NCBI RefSeq assembly: GCF_021325795.1
Contig: NZ_JAHPZX010000004.1
Coordinates: 62,001 to 126,000, forward strand
DNA from: Bordetella sp. LUAb4
Lineage (GTDB): Bacteria > Pseudomonadota > Gammaproteobacteria > Burkholderiales > Burkholderiaceae_B
Length of the DNA stretch: 64,000 bases
Reading direction: 5' to 3'
Below are positions 36,868-45,400 of the stretch, piece by piece; the stretch's first letter is position 1, and each line of letters begins with the position of its first letter. The translations under genes and the position numbers were made by a program. The notes under the pieces are model-generated. The model was not told the DNA's origin, did not search any database, and saw only the letters and a list, made by a program, of their open reading frames with translations.

Positions 36868-37863
36868 ATGCGCATGAGAAAACTGAAGTTGGCTTTGTCG
36901 GTTCTGACAGGAGGAGTAGTACCTATGATGGCGCTGGCGTCCGATGGCGTGGCGGAGATGTATCCGCAGCGACCGATTTCACTGGTGGTGGGTTATGCAC
37001 CTGGGGGAGGGGCCGATATCCTTTCTCGGCATCTGGCCGAACACATGACGAACGAATTAGGCCGGAAAGTGATCGTGGAAAACCGGATAGGTGCGACAGG
37101 GTCGGTGGCCGCTTTATCTGTGATGCGGTCAGCGCCGGATGGTTATACGGTGTATATGGCCGGGAGTTCGGTGCTCCTGCACCAATTGATGTACGGCAAG
37201 GGAAAGTTGAACTTGGCGGCGGATCTGACACCGGTAGGAATGGCGGCGGGCGTGCCCATTGTCCTGGTCGTGGGTAAGCACGTGCCCGGAGCAACGCTCC
37301 TTGAAGCGATTGAGATCGCGAAGAAAAAATCCACGCCACTGCGCTGCGCTTCCAACGGCGTCGGCTCTTCCGGCGATTTTCTGTGCCACGCGGTGCAGAA
37401 GACCGCGGGAGTGGAAATGATCCACGTACCCTATAAGGGCGATGCGCAGGCGTTGGCGGACGTGGTGGGAGGCCGCGCGGATTTCTACGTCTCCAGCCTG
37501 GTTGGTACGTTGGCTTTCATCAAGGCGGATCGTGTGCGGGCCATGGCGGTTATCGCGGAAACCAGGTGTGTTCAGCTCCCGGACGTTCCCAGCATCGACG
37601 AGTTGGGTTTCAAGAACGCCACGGCACCAGGGTGGTATGGCTTGATGGTGCCGAACGAAACGCCTTCCTATGTGATTTCCCGGCTCAATCAGTCGCTCAA
37701 TGCCGTGCTGGCAATGACTGATGTGCGCACGAGGCTGATGGAGTTGGGGTATGTCGTTCCTTCCTTGAAGGAATCTCCGGAGAGATTTGGAAAGCGTATT
37801 TCCGCGGACACTGAGAAGTGGTCTGAAATCCTGCGCATGCGCGGCATGAAGGAAGTTCACTGA
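36868..37863 (+). CDS. Bug-family substrate-binding protein, tandem copy 1
   Basis: 331 aa. ATG 36868 has GGAG 7 nt upstream; the open frame reaches back to 36727 but without signal-peptide character. Signal peptide is MRMRKLKLALSVLTGGVVPM..ALAS. Landmarks are YPQRPISLVVGYAPGGGAD, ENRIGATGSVA, PDGYTVYMAGS and HVPYKGD. A cysteine pair flanks LRCASNGVGSSGDFLC. It is paralogous to the next gene, with near-identical length and the same motif spacing. No TctAB nearby. Base composition is lower in GC than most of the window, as for its neighbour. Confidence 0.93.
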   Translation: MRMRKLKLALSVLTGGVVPMMALASDGVAEMYPQRPISLVVGYAPGGGADILSRHLAEHMTNELGRKVIVENRIGATGSVAALSVMRSAPDGYTVYMAGSSVLLHQLMYGKGKLNLAADLTPVGMAAGVPIVLVVGKHVPGATLLEAIEIAKKKSTPLRCASNGVGSSGDFLCHAVQKTAGVEMIHVPYKGDAQALADVVGGRADFYVSSLVGTLAFIKADRVRAMAVIAETRCVQLPDVPSIDELGFKNATAPGWYGLMVPNETPSYVISRLNQSLNAVLAMTDVRTRLMELGYVVPSLKESPERFGKRISADTEKWSEILRMRGMKEVH

Positions 37864-38055
37864 TTTTTCACGCCGTGCTTCGGGCCCTTTTCAGAGGGCA
37901 ATACTTGCTCAATCGGATGCCTGCGTCGGGTATTCCACGGTCAACGTTTAGTCGCTCCGACGGAACCAGTTCAAGCGCTTATTCACCCACGCTCCTACTA
38001 CCGCATGTTTCTGACGATTGCTGTTCGTCTTTCAATCTAGTCGAGACTGGAGTTG

Positions 38056-39048
38056 ATGATGAGAAAACTGAAGCTGGCCGTTTTGGCTGTAGCAGGAGGA
38101 GTGATTCCGATGGTGGTGATGTCTTCTGAAGTTGCGGTTGAGGTTTATCCTCAGCGTCCTATCACCTTGGTGGTGGGTGGAGCGCCGGGTGGCGGGGTCG
38201 ATGTACTCGCCCGTTATCTGGCTACATTCATGGCTGATGACCTAGGTCAAAGAATCGTCGTTGAAAACCGTCCTGGCGCGGCGGGAATGGTAGCCGCGTT
38301 GTCCATGACAAGGGCTGATCCAGATGGATATACGGTTTACATGGCCGGTAGTTCAGTGATCATCCATCAGTTGATGTACCGGCAAGGCGAAGTGAATGTA
38401 CCTGCGGAGTTTCGTCCCGTTGGCAAGGTGGCGGGAGTGCCCGTCGTTTTGGTCAAAGGGAAGCATCTCGCAGGTAATACCCTGGTCGAAACTCTGGAGC
38501 TCGCGAAACAAAGGTCTGTCACGTTGCGTTGCGCCTCTGCCGGTGCAGGGTCTGTCGGAGATTTTCTGTGCGATGCATTGCAGATAAATACAGGTGTACA
38601 AGTGGTCCATGTACCGTACAAGGTCGATGGACAGGCCTTGGCCGATCTGATGGAAGGGCGTCTGGATTTCTATGCAAATAACGTTATAAGTTTGCTGCCT
38701 CACATCCAGGCAGAGCACGTTCATGCTGTGGCTGTCGTTTCAGAAGGAGAATTCTCCAAGCTCGGGGGCGTGCCAAGCATCGAAAAGTCTGGAATTCTAA
38801 ATGCGACGGTGCCCAGTTGGTTTGGCTTGGTAACGCCGAAGCAGACCCCCGATCATGTGATTGCACGACTGAATCGTTCACTGAATGCGGTGATCTCCCA
38901 GCCCGAAGTGCGACAAAGATTGATGGACCTGGGGTTCGTCGTCTCTCCGTCGGCTGAGTCGGCGGAAAGCCTGGAGGCGCGTATTGCTTCGGATACGGAA
39001 CAGTGGTCCGAAATCTTGCGCCAACGTGGACTTGGTGGCGCCCATTGA
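38056..39048 (+). CDS. Bug-family substrate-binding protein, tandem copy 2
   Basis: 330 aa. The start is one of two consecutive ATG codons (38056 or 38059), with GGAG just upstream; TTG 38053 is also possible. Signal peptide begins MMRKLKLAVLAVAGGVIPM. Landmarks are YPQRPITLVVGGAPGGGVD, ENRPGAAGMVA, PDGYTVYMAGS and HVPYKVD, with the cysteine pair in LRCASAGAGSVGDFLC as in copy 1. Tandem duplication followed by divergence is clear from the shared MAGSSV...HQLMY stretch and the end W.EILR.RG. Ligand unknown. Confidence 0.93.
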   Translation: MMRKLKLAVLAVAGGVIPMVVMSSEVAVEVYPQRPITLVVGGAPGGGVDVLARYLATFMADDLGQRIVVENRPGAAGMVAALSMTRADPDGYTVYMAGSSVIIHQLMYRQGEVNVPAEFRPVGKVAGVPVVLVKGKHLAGNTLVETLELAKQRSVTLRCASAGAGSVGDFLCDALQINTGVQVVHVPYKVDGQALADLMEGRLDFYANNVISLLPHIQAEHVHAVAVVSEGEFSKLGGVPSIEKSGILNATVPSWFGLVTPKQTPDHVIARLNRSLNAVISQPEVRQRLMDLGFVVSPSAESAESLEARIASDTEQWSEILRQRGLGGAH

Positions 39049-39248
39049 CTCTCATTTTCTCCGCGTCGACGTAGCTGCCCGCGTGTACCTGACATAGCTA
39101 GGAATGTCTGGAGCAATTGTCGAGCTACATTTTTTGACGTTTTTGCAGACCCGGGCATCGCAAAGCATGGTTCAGTAGATCTTTATTTGCCCCGGGGCGC
39201 GGCCTCCCACTTGGGTGGACGCGACTCCGGCACAGGAGATCCATATCT

Positions 39249-40067
39249 ATGCCTACGGCGACCCCATACTTGCGTGGTGCAGCGCTGGCTTCGATCGGCG
39301 CGGCTTTGCTACTGGCGGGATGCGCTTCGGATAAGCCGAAGTACGCGGAAACGTTCAGCGATAAGGGGACCTATACGCGGGATTACGCCGTTCCCGGCAA
39401 GGATACTTGCGAGGCCGCGCGGCGAGCGCTGCTCAGTCAGGGATACGCAATTCAAAAGGCCAGCGCCGACGGCGTCGATGCCATCAAGAATTTCCAGGAG
39501 CCGGATCAGAAACATACGCAGCTGTCCTTGCACGTGGTCTGCGCGACCGACGGCAAGGACGGTCAGCACAGCACCGCTTTCGTGAACGCAGTGCAGGATC
39601 ATTACATCGTCAAGAAGAACAGTACGTCAGCGGGTGTCGGGCTGAGCGTGCTGGGATCCGTGTCCATGCCGTTCGGATCGTCCGACGATTCGCTGGCCAA
39701 GGTCGCCAGCGAAACCATAGACGCGCCGGATTTCTACGACAATTTCTTCGACCTGATGGCTCGCTATCTGCCGAAACCAGGTACGGATACGGCTGGAGCA
39801 GCGGGGAAGGATCAGGCAGCGAAGGACCAAGTAGCGAAGGATCAGGCAGCCAAGGATCAGGCAGCCAAGGATCAGGCAGCCAAGGATCAGGCAGCCAAGG
39901 ATCAAGCAGCCAAGGATCAGGCAGCCAAGGATCAAGCAGCCAAGGATCAAGCAGCCAAGGATCAAGCTACGACCGGTCAGTCCGCTCAGGATCGTCCCAA
40001 CGCAAGCTCCGATTCGCAATCGCCGTCCGACTCAGGGGCAACGCCGTCGACACCGACGGCGCCTTGA
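39249..40067 (+). CDS. DUF2242-type lipoprotein with C-terminal AAKDQ repeats
   Basis: 272 aa. The signal peptide ends in a lipobox LLAGC, so Cys25 would be lipidated. The body (about 30-180) resembles DUF2242 proteins (YAETFSDKGTYTRDY, DTCEAARRALLSQGY), whose role is unknown. From about residue 185 the protein is an 11-unit KDQAA repeat and then a Ser/Pro/Thr-rich end. The repeat would be disordered or helical and highly charged. AGGAG lies 9-10 nt before the ATG. Confidence 0.85.
   Translation: MPTATPYLRGAALASIGAALLLAGCASDKPKYAETFSDKGTYTRDYAVPGKDTCEAARRALLSQGYAIQKASADGVDAIKNFQEPDQKHTQLSLHVVCATDGKDGQHSTAFVNAVQDHYIVKKNSTSAGVGLSVLGSVSMPFGSSDDSLAKVASETIDAPDFYDNFFDLMARYLPKPGTDTAGAAGKDQAAKDQVAKDQAAKDQAAKDQAAKDQAAKDQAAKDQAAKDQAAKDQAAKDQATTGQSAQDRPNASSDSQSPSDSGATPSTPTAP
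39801..39965 (+). repeat. 15-bp tandem repeat, 11 units, in frame
   Basis: The unit GCAGCCAAGGATCAG/A encodes AAKDQ. Units 4-11 (39846-39965) differ only at the last base (G or A); the first three are more diverged. The near-identity of the later units means the tract can expand or shrink in steps of five residues without frameshift. Confidence 0.95.
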
Positions 40068-40200
40068 CCACGCGCGGCGTCCAGGCCCCGAGGCGCGCCC
40101 AATCTCCGGCTCCAGCATAGGCGAGCCGCCACCAGCCCGGGCAATATCCGCAAGGGGTCGTACACTTACGCCCTTTATCGAGTTTGCCTGGCCGTTTTTC

Positions 40201-41184
40201 ATGTCTATCACTATCAACGAAGAGTTGCGCGCTTATATCGATCCTCTGACAGAGGACGAGTACGCGGCGCTGGAACGCAGTCTGCTGGCGGAAGGATGCC
40301 GCGACGCATTGGTCCTGTGGGGCGACGTGCTGGTGGACGGGCACAATCGCTACGCGATCTGCCAAAAGCACGAAATTCCTTTCAACACCATACAAAATCC
40401 CCGCTTCCAGAGCCTGGAAGATGTTCATCTGTGGATGATCGACAACCAGCTCGGACGCCGCAGCGTTTCGGATTTCCAGCGCGGGCTGATGGCCCTGCGC
40501 AAGAAAGAAATCATGGCATTGCGCCGGGTGCGCGCGCAGGCCCAAAGGGCGGCACGAGCCGACGGCGGCGAGGGAACAAACGCGCACGTCCAGCATGCGC
40601 AGGACGGTAGCGACACGCCTTTCGACGACAATGCCGGCCACGCCGCGCCCGCCGCACGAGGGGAGCACGACGCACAATCAGCCGATGCCGGTGCCGATGC
40701 AAGCGCGCAAATGTCCGGTGCCATGCCGGGGCCAGACGATTCCGCTGCCGGCGCCGAACCCCCCTGGGACAGGCAGACGGTCGCCCGCGTCGCCCGCGTG
40801 ACCCCTGCCACGCTGACTCAAATCGAAAAGATCCAGAAAACCGCCGCGCCGGAACTGGTGGATGCCATCAAGTCGGGGGTCATTTCCATCAATGCGGCCG
40901 CCGCGGTGGCTTCGCTGCCCGCCCCGGACCAGGTCGCCGCCGTCGCCGGCGGCAAGAAGGAACTGCGCGCCGCGGCGCGGCAAGTCAGGGAAGCCCGCGC
41001 GCCCGCCAAACCGCCCAGGCCAGAACTGCCGGAGCCGCCCGCCGACGCCACGCCCGAACAGCTGCAAATCCACCACCTGATGCGCGAGGTTGCTGACCTG
41101 AAGGATGAGCGCGATCAGTTGAAGAAGAAAATCCAGCAAATGACCATCGCCTTGGCACAAGCGCGGGGAGAAGGCGGCGATTGA
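40201..41184 (+). CDS. ParB-like (plasmid replication/partition-related) protein
   Basis: 327 aa. The N-terminal ParB/sulfiredoxin-type domain (LTEDEYAALERSLLAEG, LVLWGDVLVDGHNRYAIC) has the conserved GHNR box of the nucleotide-binding pocket. A long Ala/Asp/Gly-rich linker follows, then a helix-turn-helix-like segment (WDRQTVARVARVTPATLTQIEKI) and a C-terminal coiled coil (LMREVADLKDERDQLKKK). No parA, rep gene or other plasmid feature is nearby, so it is probably a chromosomal DNA-binding protein of unknown role, not a partition protein. Confidence 0.8.
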   Translation: MSITINEELRAYIDPLTEDEYAALERSLLAEGCRDALVLWGDVLVDGHNRYAICQKHEIPFNTIQNPRFQSLEDVHLWMIDNQLGRRSVSDFQRGLMALRKKEIMALRRVRAQAQRAARADGGEGTNAHVQHAQDGSDTPFDDNAGHAAPAARGEHDAQSADAGADASAQMSGAMPGPDDSAAGAEPPWDRQTVARVARVTPATLTQIEKIQKTAAPELVDAIKSGVISINAAAAVASLPAPDQVAAVAGGKKELRAAARQVREARAPAKPPRPELPEPPADATPEQLQIHHLMREVADLKDERDQLKKKIQQMTIALAQARGEGGD

Positions 41185-41383
41185 AGCCGAGTATAAGTTG
41201 TGTAACTAACGGAAACATTATGCTTGAATGTCCCAGTGGGCGCGGTATATCCTCGTTGCTCTCTCGCACGCAGGGCAGTCGCGATTGCGTCAGCCGCCGG
41301 TGAGCAGCGGCGCCTGTGGTGGACTGACATCGTCTTGGCGGATTTCCGCTATGCGGTCGAGATCAAGGGGTAAGGGGTAGGCC

Positions 41384-41920
41384 ATGGACGAAATGAACGA
41401 TGCTGCAACCGTGAATCGGGCGCCGCCTCGGCCGATGTTATTGCTCAACGAGGCTTGCGCCGCCGCTCGCCGTTGCGAGGCCGACTCCGTTTGCCATGCG
41501 GTCGACAGAGCGCTGGGCGAATTGGTTGGCCACAAGCTCTTCGCCGTTTACTACATCGTGTCCGAAGCGCACGAGATCGTGACCATGTACAGCAGCAGCC
41601 CCGGCGTACTCCCCGCTGGCAAGCCGCACCCCACGGGCACCCAATCCTGGAACGATCTGGTGATCACCCGTGGGCAGCCTTTTATCGGCTGCGATACGGA
41701 TGATCTGCGTTGGGCTTATGACGACGCCGGGCAGTTCACCGGGCTGGGTTGCGGCTCGGTGCTCAACGTGCCGGTCGTCGTCAAAGGCGAGACCGTGGGC
41801 CTGGTAAGCCTGATGCACGAGGCCGGCTGGTATCGCGACGAGCACGTCCAACTGGCCATGCCTTTTGCTTATCTGCTGGCACCGGCTTTCGCCGCGGCGC
41901 GTCAGTTGGTCGAAGCGTAA
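41384..41920 (+). CDS. GAF domain protein
   Basis: 178 aa, essentially one GAF domain: LGELVGHKLFAVYYI near residue 45, then a glycine-rich VLNVPVVVKGETVGLVSLMHE segment split over beta strands, and YRDEHVQLAMPFAYLLAPAFAAA at the end. GAF domains bind small ligands or sense redox state, but nothing here shows the ligand and there is no output domain. Its 3' end overlaps the 3' end of the convergent aconitase X small subunit gene by 19 bases. Confidence 0.8.
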   Translation: MDEMNDAATVNRAPPRPMLLLNEACAAARRCEADSVCHAVDRALGELVGHKLFAVYYIVSEAHEIVTMYSSSPGVLPAGKPHPTGTQSWNDLVITRGQPFIGCDTDDLRWAYDDAGQFTGLGCGSVLNVPVVVKGETVGLVSLMHEAGWYRDEHVQLAMPFAYLLAPAFAAARQLVEA

Positions 41921-42345
41921 ACCTGCCCGGTTCCTTCGTCCGCTTCCACGCGCAGCCGCGTGCCGGCGGGCAAGGCAGTCAGATGCGTCCAGGTGGCGGC
42001 ATCGACCACGACAATGGGAACGTGGACCTCGTACAGTTCCGATGCCACGATGCAACCCAAAGCCACGATCAGGTCCCGTTCCCGCATGATGATGGCCGCG
42101 GGCCCCGTGCCGTTGCGTATGGCCTCGGCCAGGACGCTGCTGCTACTGCTCGAACCCTTGGCTCGCGCCATCAGCAGCGTGGTCCCGGCCAGGGCTATCC
42201 CAAATTGTGGATGGCGTGCTTCGATGATGCGGCCTGCTTCGGCGTCATAGCCGCCCCAAAAGCTGAGCGCTTCATCCAATATGCGCAGCGGTCCGTCGCC
42301 CTTGCCCGGCACAACGCTGTCCGCGTCCCAATATTTATTGCCCAT
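41902..42345 (-). CDS. Aconitase X swivel domain subunit (DUF126)
   Basis: 147 aa, starting MGNKYWDADSVVPGKGDG. It contains LSFWGGYD, GRIIEARHP, the Ser-rich loop ARAKGSSSSSSVLAEAIRNG that is typical of DUF126 swivelling domains, and VPIVVVD. It is the small subunit of a two-protein aconitase X. The ATG lies inside the end of the large-subunit gene (11-base overlap ATGGGCAATAA), so translation is probably coupled. In bacteria, enzymes of this type are known as cis-3-hydroxy-L-proline dehydratases. Confidence 0.9.
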   Translation of the reverse strand: MGNKYWDADSVVPGKGDGPLRILDEALSFWGGYDAEAGRIIEARHPQFGIALAGTTLLMARAKGSSSSSSVLAEAIRNGTGPAAIIMRERDLIVALGCIVASELYEVHVPIVVVDAATWTHLTALPAGTRLRVEADEGTGQVYASTN

Positions 42346-43588
42346 CGAATGCCACCTTGCCCAAGCGGGCCGAACGGACGCAGTCATGCAAGCTGCCATA
42401 AGCCACTTGCACGCCGATATTGGCCGGCGCGTAATGGGCCCATTTGCCCGAGTTGGTCATTACCACCCCGCGGGTGTCCCGCATGATGGGCGTCAGATAG
42501 GTACAGGTGTCGGTGACGAATTCGACGCCGGCCTGCCGCAGGCGCGCGGCGGCGCCGTTGGCCTCCAGTTCCCACAATATGTAGCGGCTGGTGTTCACGT
42601 AAAAGTCCACCGCCAATGGGCCAGGCTGCCGCGCGAGCAGCGCCTCCAGGCGGGCGCATTCCTCCAGGGAAAAATGCGGCGTGCCGACGCTGACCGCGGC
42701 GAGCGCGTCGCCGGGCCGGGCCTGGTTCAGGCTGTCACGCATGGTCCGCAGATCGGCCGCGGTCACGGTCATGGTGTGGCTGGGCGGCCGGCCGCCGCAG
42801 GCCGTTTCCAGGCTGGCGGCTTCGGGCGTCAGGCCGACGGCGTGGAATAGGGCGATGGCGCCGCTGGACGCGGCTGCCGCGCCCAAGGCCTTGAGTTCGT
42901 CCTCGCGGGTATCGGCGGGCAAGCCCGTGATGACCGGGATGCTCGCGCCCGCGTGGCGGCCTACCCACAGGCCCAAAGCGGCGTACCAGATATCGCGCCC
43001 ATCGGGGTCGCTGGGAAAGTCGACGACGTCGAACAGGTGCTGGCCCAGTCTGTTTTCCGGCAGATGCAGGCCACAGTAGGGCGCGCGGCCGGTCAGGGCG
43101 GCGCAGAGGTCGATGAAGTCGCCATAGCGGTTGGTGCGCGCGCCCAATACCGAATTGGCGAACACGATGGCGTTGGATTCCGCCCAGGCGATCTGCTGTC
43201 CAAGGCGCGGGCGATGCTTGAGCTGGTAGGGCGCACAGGTGAATGTCGACTCACAGCCCAGTTCCAGATGTGCCTGCATCAGGCGCTCGGCATCCTGGCG
43301 CAGCGCCTCGCCACCGCGAAACAGTTCCGGATGGATCAGGTCAACCGAACCCACGTTCAACGTGGTCGGTACCACCACCTTGCCGCCACCCGCTACCAGC
43401 CGTTCGACGAAATCCAGACTGGTCTGGCCATGGTAGAGACAGCCGTCGATATGGGCGCTTTCGATATCGACCAGGCGCTCGGCGCCCATGACGTCGGCGC
43501 AGCGGACCAGGATACGCATGGCCAGCGCGGCCGCCGCGCCGTGGCTGCCATCCAGCATGCGCCGGTCGTTGGGAGAGAGGGAGATCAA
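42335..43588 (-). CDS. Aconitase X catalytic subunit (DUF521)
   Basis: 417 aa. The start is TTG 43588, supported by GGAGG 8 nt upstream. The protein has the aconitase X marks: IESAHIDGCLYHG, TTLNVGSVDL, GCESTFTCAPYQL, AWAESNAIVFANSVLG (split here from NSVLGARTNRYGD), and a late TDTCTYL. Cysteines in these segments are candidates for iron-sulfur ligands. With the swivel subunit it would form a hydro-lyase; cis-3-hydroxy-L-proline dehydratase is the best-known bacterial activity, but the substrate is not fixed by sequence. No other hydroxyproline genes adjoin. Confidence 0.9.
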   Translation of the reverse strand: MISLSPNDRRMLDGSHGAAAALAMRILVRCADVMGAERLVDIESAHIDGCLYHGQTSLDFVERLVAGGGKVVVPTTLNVGSVDLIHPELFRGGEALRQDAERLMQAHLELGCESTFTCAPYQLKHRPRLGQQIAWAESNAIVFANSVLGARTNRYGDFIDLCAALTGRAPYCGLHLPENRLGQHLFDVVDFPSDPDGRDIWYAALGLWVGRHAGASIPVITGLPADTREDELKALGAAAASSGAIALFHAVGLTPEAASLETACGGRPPSHTMTVTAADLRTMRDSLNQARPGDALAAVSVGTPHFSLEECARLEALLARQPGPLAVDFYVNTSRYILWELEANGAAARLRQAGVEFVTDTCTYLTPIMRDTRGVVMTNSGKWAHYAPANIGVQVAYGSLHDCVRSARLGKVAFDGQ

Positions 43589-43927
43589 GCGGTAAGCCTC
43601 CGGATTTTGGGCGTGCGTGATCGCCGGATTTTAACGGCGGCGGCTGCAAGCGTCATAAAACCGTCAATGGCAAATGCAGCGGACATTGCCTTGGCGGCGA
43701 CATTTGTGGGGTTTTGCTGTCGAACAGGCTAAAGATGTGGCGCCTGGGCGACTCGGCGCGTATAACATTTGCCTGCGTGACAGGTAACGATGGTGACACG
43801 GCAACGGTCGTGGCGGCGCGGGTGGCCGGCGAAGAGATGCCGGCGAGTCGCGTTGATCCTGGGCAGGCACTATCCCATATTTTAAAAAATAGGACGGCTC
43901 GCGCGATGGCGCGGCCGGATTGATGCA
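43589..43927. other. Divergent intergenic region, no gene seen
   Basis: 339 bases between the aconitase X operon and the amidase gene. It should hold both promoters. A 69-codon frame (43714-43923) exists but lacks a ribosome binding site and recognisable features. The stretch TATTTTAAAAAATAGG near 43877 is AT-rich and partly palindromic and may be promoter-associated. Confidence 0.45.
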
Positions 43928-44662
43928 GTGACATTTCGAGAAGGGGCGGCCAGTGGCCGCGCAAGCAAGCCGATCCGGCACGGCGCTGCGACGGCACTGT
44001 TGGCTGTGGCCCTGATGGCGGGCGCCACGGCCGCGCAAGCGTCCTATATCGTGGTCGATACAGGCCACACGCCGCAGCATCCGGGCGCCACCGCGGCCAG
44101 TGGGCGAGCCGAATATGCCTACAACCTGGACTTGAGCGGCGCCGTGGCGCACGACCTGATGGCGCTGGACGACCGGGTGACACGCATTTCGGTCAACGGC
44201 AAGGAGATCGCCCTGAAGGACCGTACCGCGCAGGCGCCGGATGCCGATTTCTTCCTCTCCATTCATCACGATTCCATCCAGCAGGCCTGGATCGATGCTG
44301 GGCGCCGACGCGAGTTCGCCGGTTTTTCCATCTTCGTATCGCAGCTCAATCCGCACTATGAGCGCAGCCTGCAGTGCGCCCAGGCGATCGGCGAGGGCCT
44401 GCTGGCCGCGGGAGAGAAGCCTTCGCTGTACCACGCCACACCCATCCAGGGCGAAAACCGGCCGCTGCTGGACGAGCGCCTTGGCATACATCGCTTCGAT
44501 GATCTGGTGGTATTGAAGACCGCGCGCATGCCCGCGGTACTGGTGGAGGCGGGCGTGATCGCCAATCCCGACGAGGAAAAGCGCCTGGGCGATCCGCAGA
44601 CCATCACCAAGATAGCCAACGCCATCGCGCAAGCGGTGCATGCGTGCAACGAGAAACCCTGA
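43928..44662 (+). CDS. Periplasmic N-acetylmuramoyl-L-alanine amidase (Amidase_3)
   Basis: 244 aa. A signal peptide ends ATAAQAS. The catalytic domain shows the zinc ligands of the Amidase_3 family in order: His in VVDTGHTP, Glu in GRAEYAYN, His in LSIHHDS, plus the catalytic Glu in VLVEAGVIAN. It would cleave the amide bond between muramic acid and the stem peptide during cell separation or wall turnover. It lacks AMIN or LysM targeting domains. The GTG 43928 start has no clear Shine-Dalgarno and is uncertain. Confidence 0.9.
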   Translation: MTFREGAASGRASKPIRHGAATALLAVALMAGATAAQASYIVVDTGHTPQHPGATAASGRAEYAYNLDLSGAVAHDLMALDDRVTRISVNGKEIALKDRTAQAPDADFFLSIHHDSIQQAWIDAGRRREFAGFSIFVSQLNPHYERSLQCAQAIGEGLLAAGEKPSLYHATPIQGENRPLLDERLGIHRFDDLVVLKTARMPAVLVEAGVIANPDEEKRLGDPQTITKIANAIAQAVHACNEKP

Positions 44663-44802
44663 GTCCGCCCGCTGCCGCGTCGTGCCTGCAGCCAGAGCCG
44701 GCGGTTTCTCGGTTCTGACGGGTAGCGCGTCGGCCGCGCTATCTCCCAGGCTTTTTATTTCCCATTTTTATCTATCCGTTTACGCATTCAGGAGCCCCTG
44801 AC

Positions 44803-45204
44803 TTGAGAAAACCCATTCTCTGCCTTGCCCTCACATTGGCCACCGTGTCCGTCGCGACCGTCGTGGCGACCGATGCCCAAGCCGCCGGCTGCGCCAAGCC
44901 GCGTACCGCCTTCGATCAGGTCTATTGCTCCGGCAATATGTTTTCGCAGACCGATCATGAGTTGAGCGCCGCCTACGCCGACCTGCTCAAGCAACTGCGG
45001 CCGTCGCAACAGGACGTGCTGAGGAAAAGCCAGGTGGCCTGGACCAAGACACGCGACGCACAGTGCAGCGAAGAAAAGCAGAACGGCTACTACGTGAACC
45101 TGGATTGCGCAGTGGAAGTGACGCAGCAACGCCTGAACTTCCTGAAGGATCGCGACCGCGAGTGCAAGAGCTCCGGCTGCGAGGGCCGCAAACTGGGCAA
45201 TTAA
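44803..45204 (+). CDS. Secreted LprI-like (DUF1311) lysozyme-inhibitor-domain protein
   Basis: 133 aa. TTG 44803 has AGGAG 8 nt upstream. The signal peptide ends DAQAA. The mature part is a small cysteine-rich LprI-type domain: RTAFDQVYCSGNMFSQTD, LSAAYADLLKQL and W.KTRDAQC, with further cysteines near the end. Proteins of this family are periplasmic; the Mycobacterium LprI inhibits lysozyme, but a role in this group is not established. It follows the amidase gene after 140 bases on the same strand, a possible functional link to the cell wall. Confidence 0.85.
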   Translation: MRKPILCLALTLATVSVATVVATDAQAAGCAKPRTAFDQVYCSGNMFSQTDHELSAAYADLLKQLRPSQQDVLRKSQVAWTKTRDAQCSEEKQNGYYVNLDCAVEVTQQRLNFLKDRDRECKSSGCEGRKLGN

Positions 45205-45292
45205 GGGTTGCCCGACGGTCGACGCCAGGCGAGGCGGGCGGCGCGTCTCGTCCCCTGCGAGGGACGGCGGAGGCAAAGCCATCTATTTAATT

Positions 45293-45309
45293 AATCTTGA
45301 AATAAGATT
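45293..45309. promoter_or_regulatory. Candidate LysR-type operator (inverted repeat)
   Basis: AATCTT, five bases, AAGATT: a perfect 6-bp inverted repeat that contains the T-N11-A pattern of LysR-type regulators. It lies 92 bases upstream of the LysR gene start, in an AT-rich stretch that stands out from the GC-rich flanks. ATAAGATT occurs again at 45343-45350. Confidence 0.35.
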
Positions 45310-45400
45310 AAAAACTCAATATAGTTCTCTAAATAAGATTTGAGACGCGGCCAGAATCCGCTGGCTACCAGGCCGTCCCAAAGCTTGTCTGAGGGCTGCC

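Noticed and set aside
39801-39965. Regularly spaced repeat that could suggest CRISPR
   Set aside because: Units are contiguous without spacers and in frame inside a lipoprotein gene.
40201-41184. ParB-like gene as a sign of an integrated plasmid
   Set aside because: No parA, rep, mobilisation or integrase gene nearby; flanked by chromosomal-type genes.
43714-43923. 69-codon frame upstream of the periplasmic amidase
   Set aside because: No Shine-Dalgarno and no recognisable sequence; treated as intergenic.
45250-45270. Stem GTCCC..GGGAC after the LprI-like gene as a terminator
   Set aside because: Short stem with no T-tract following.
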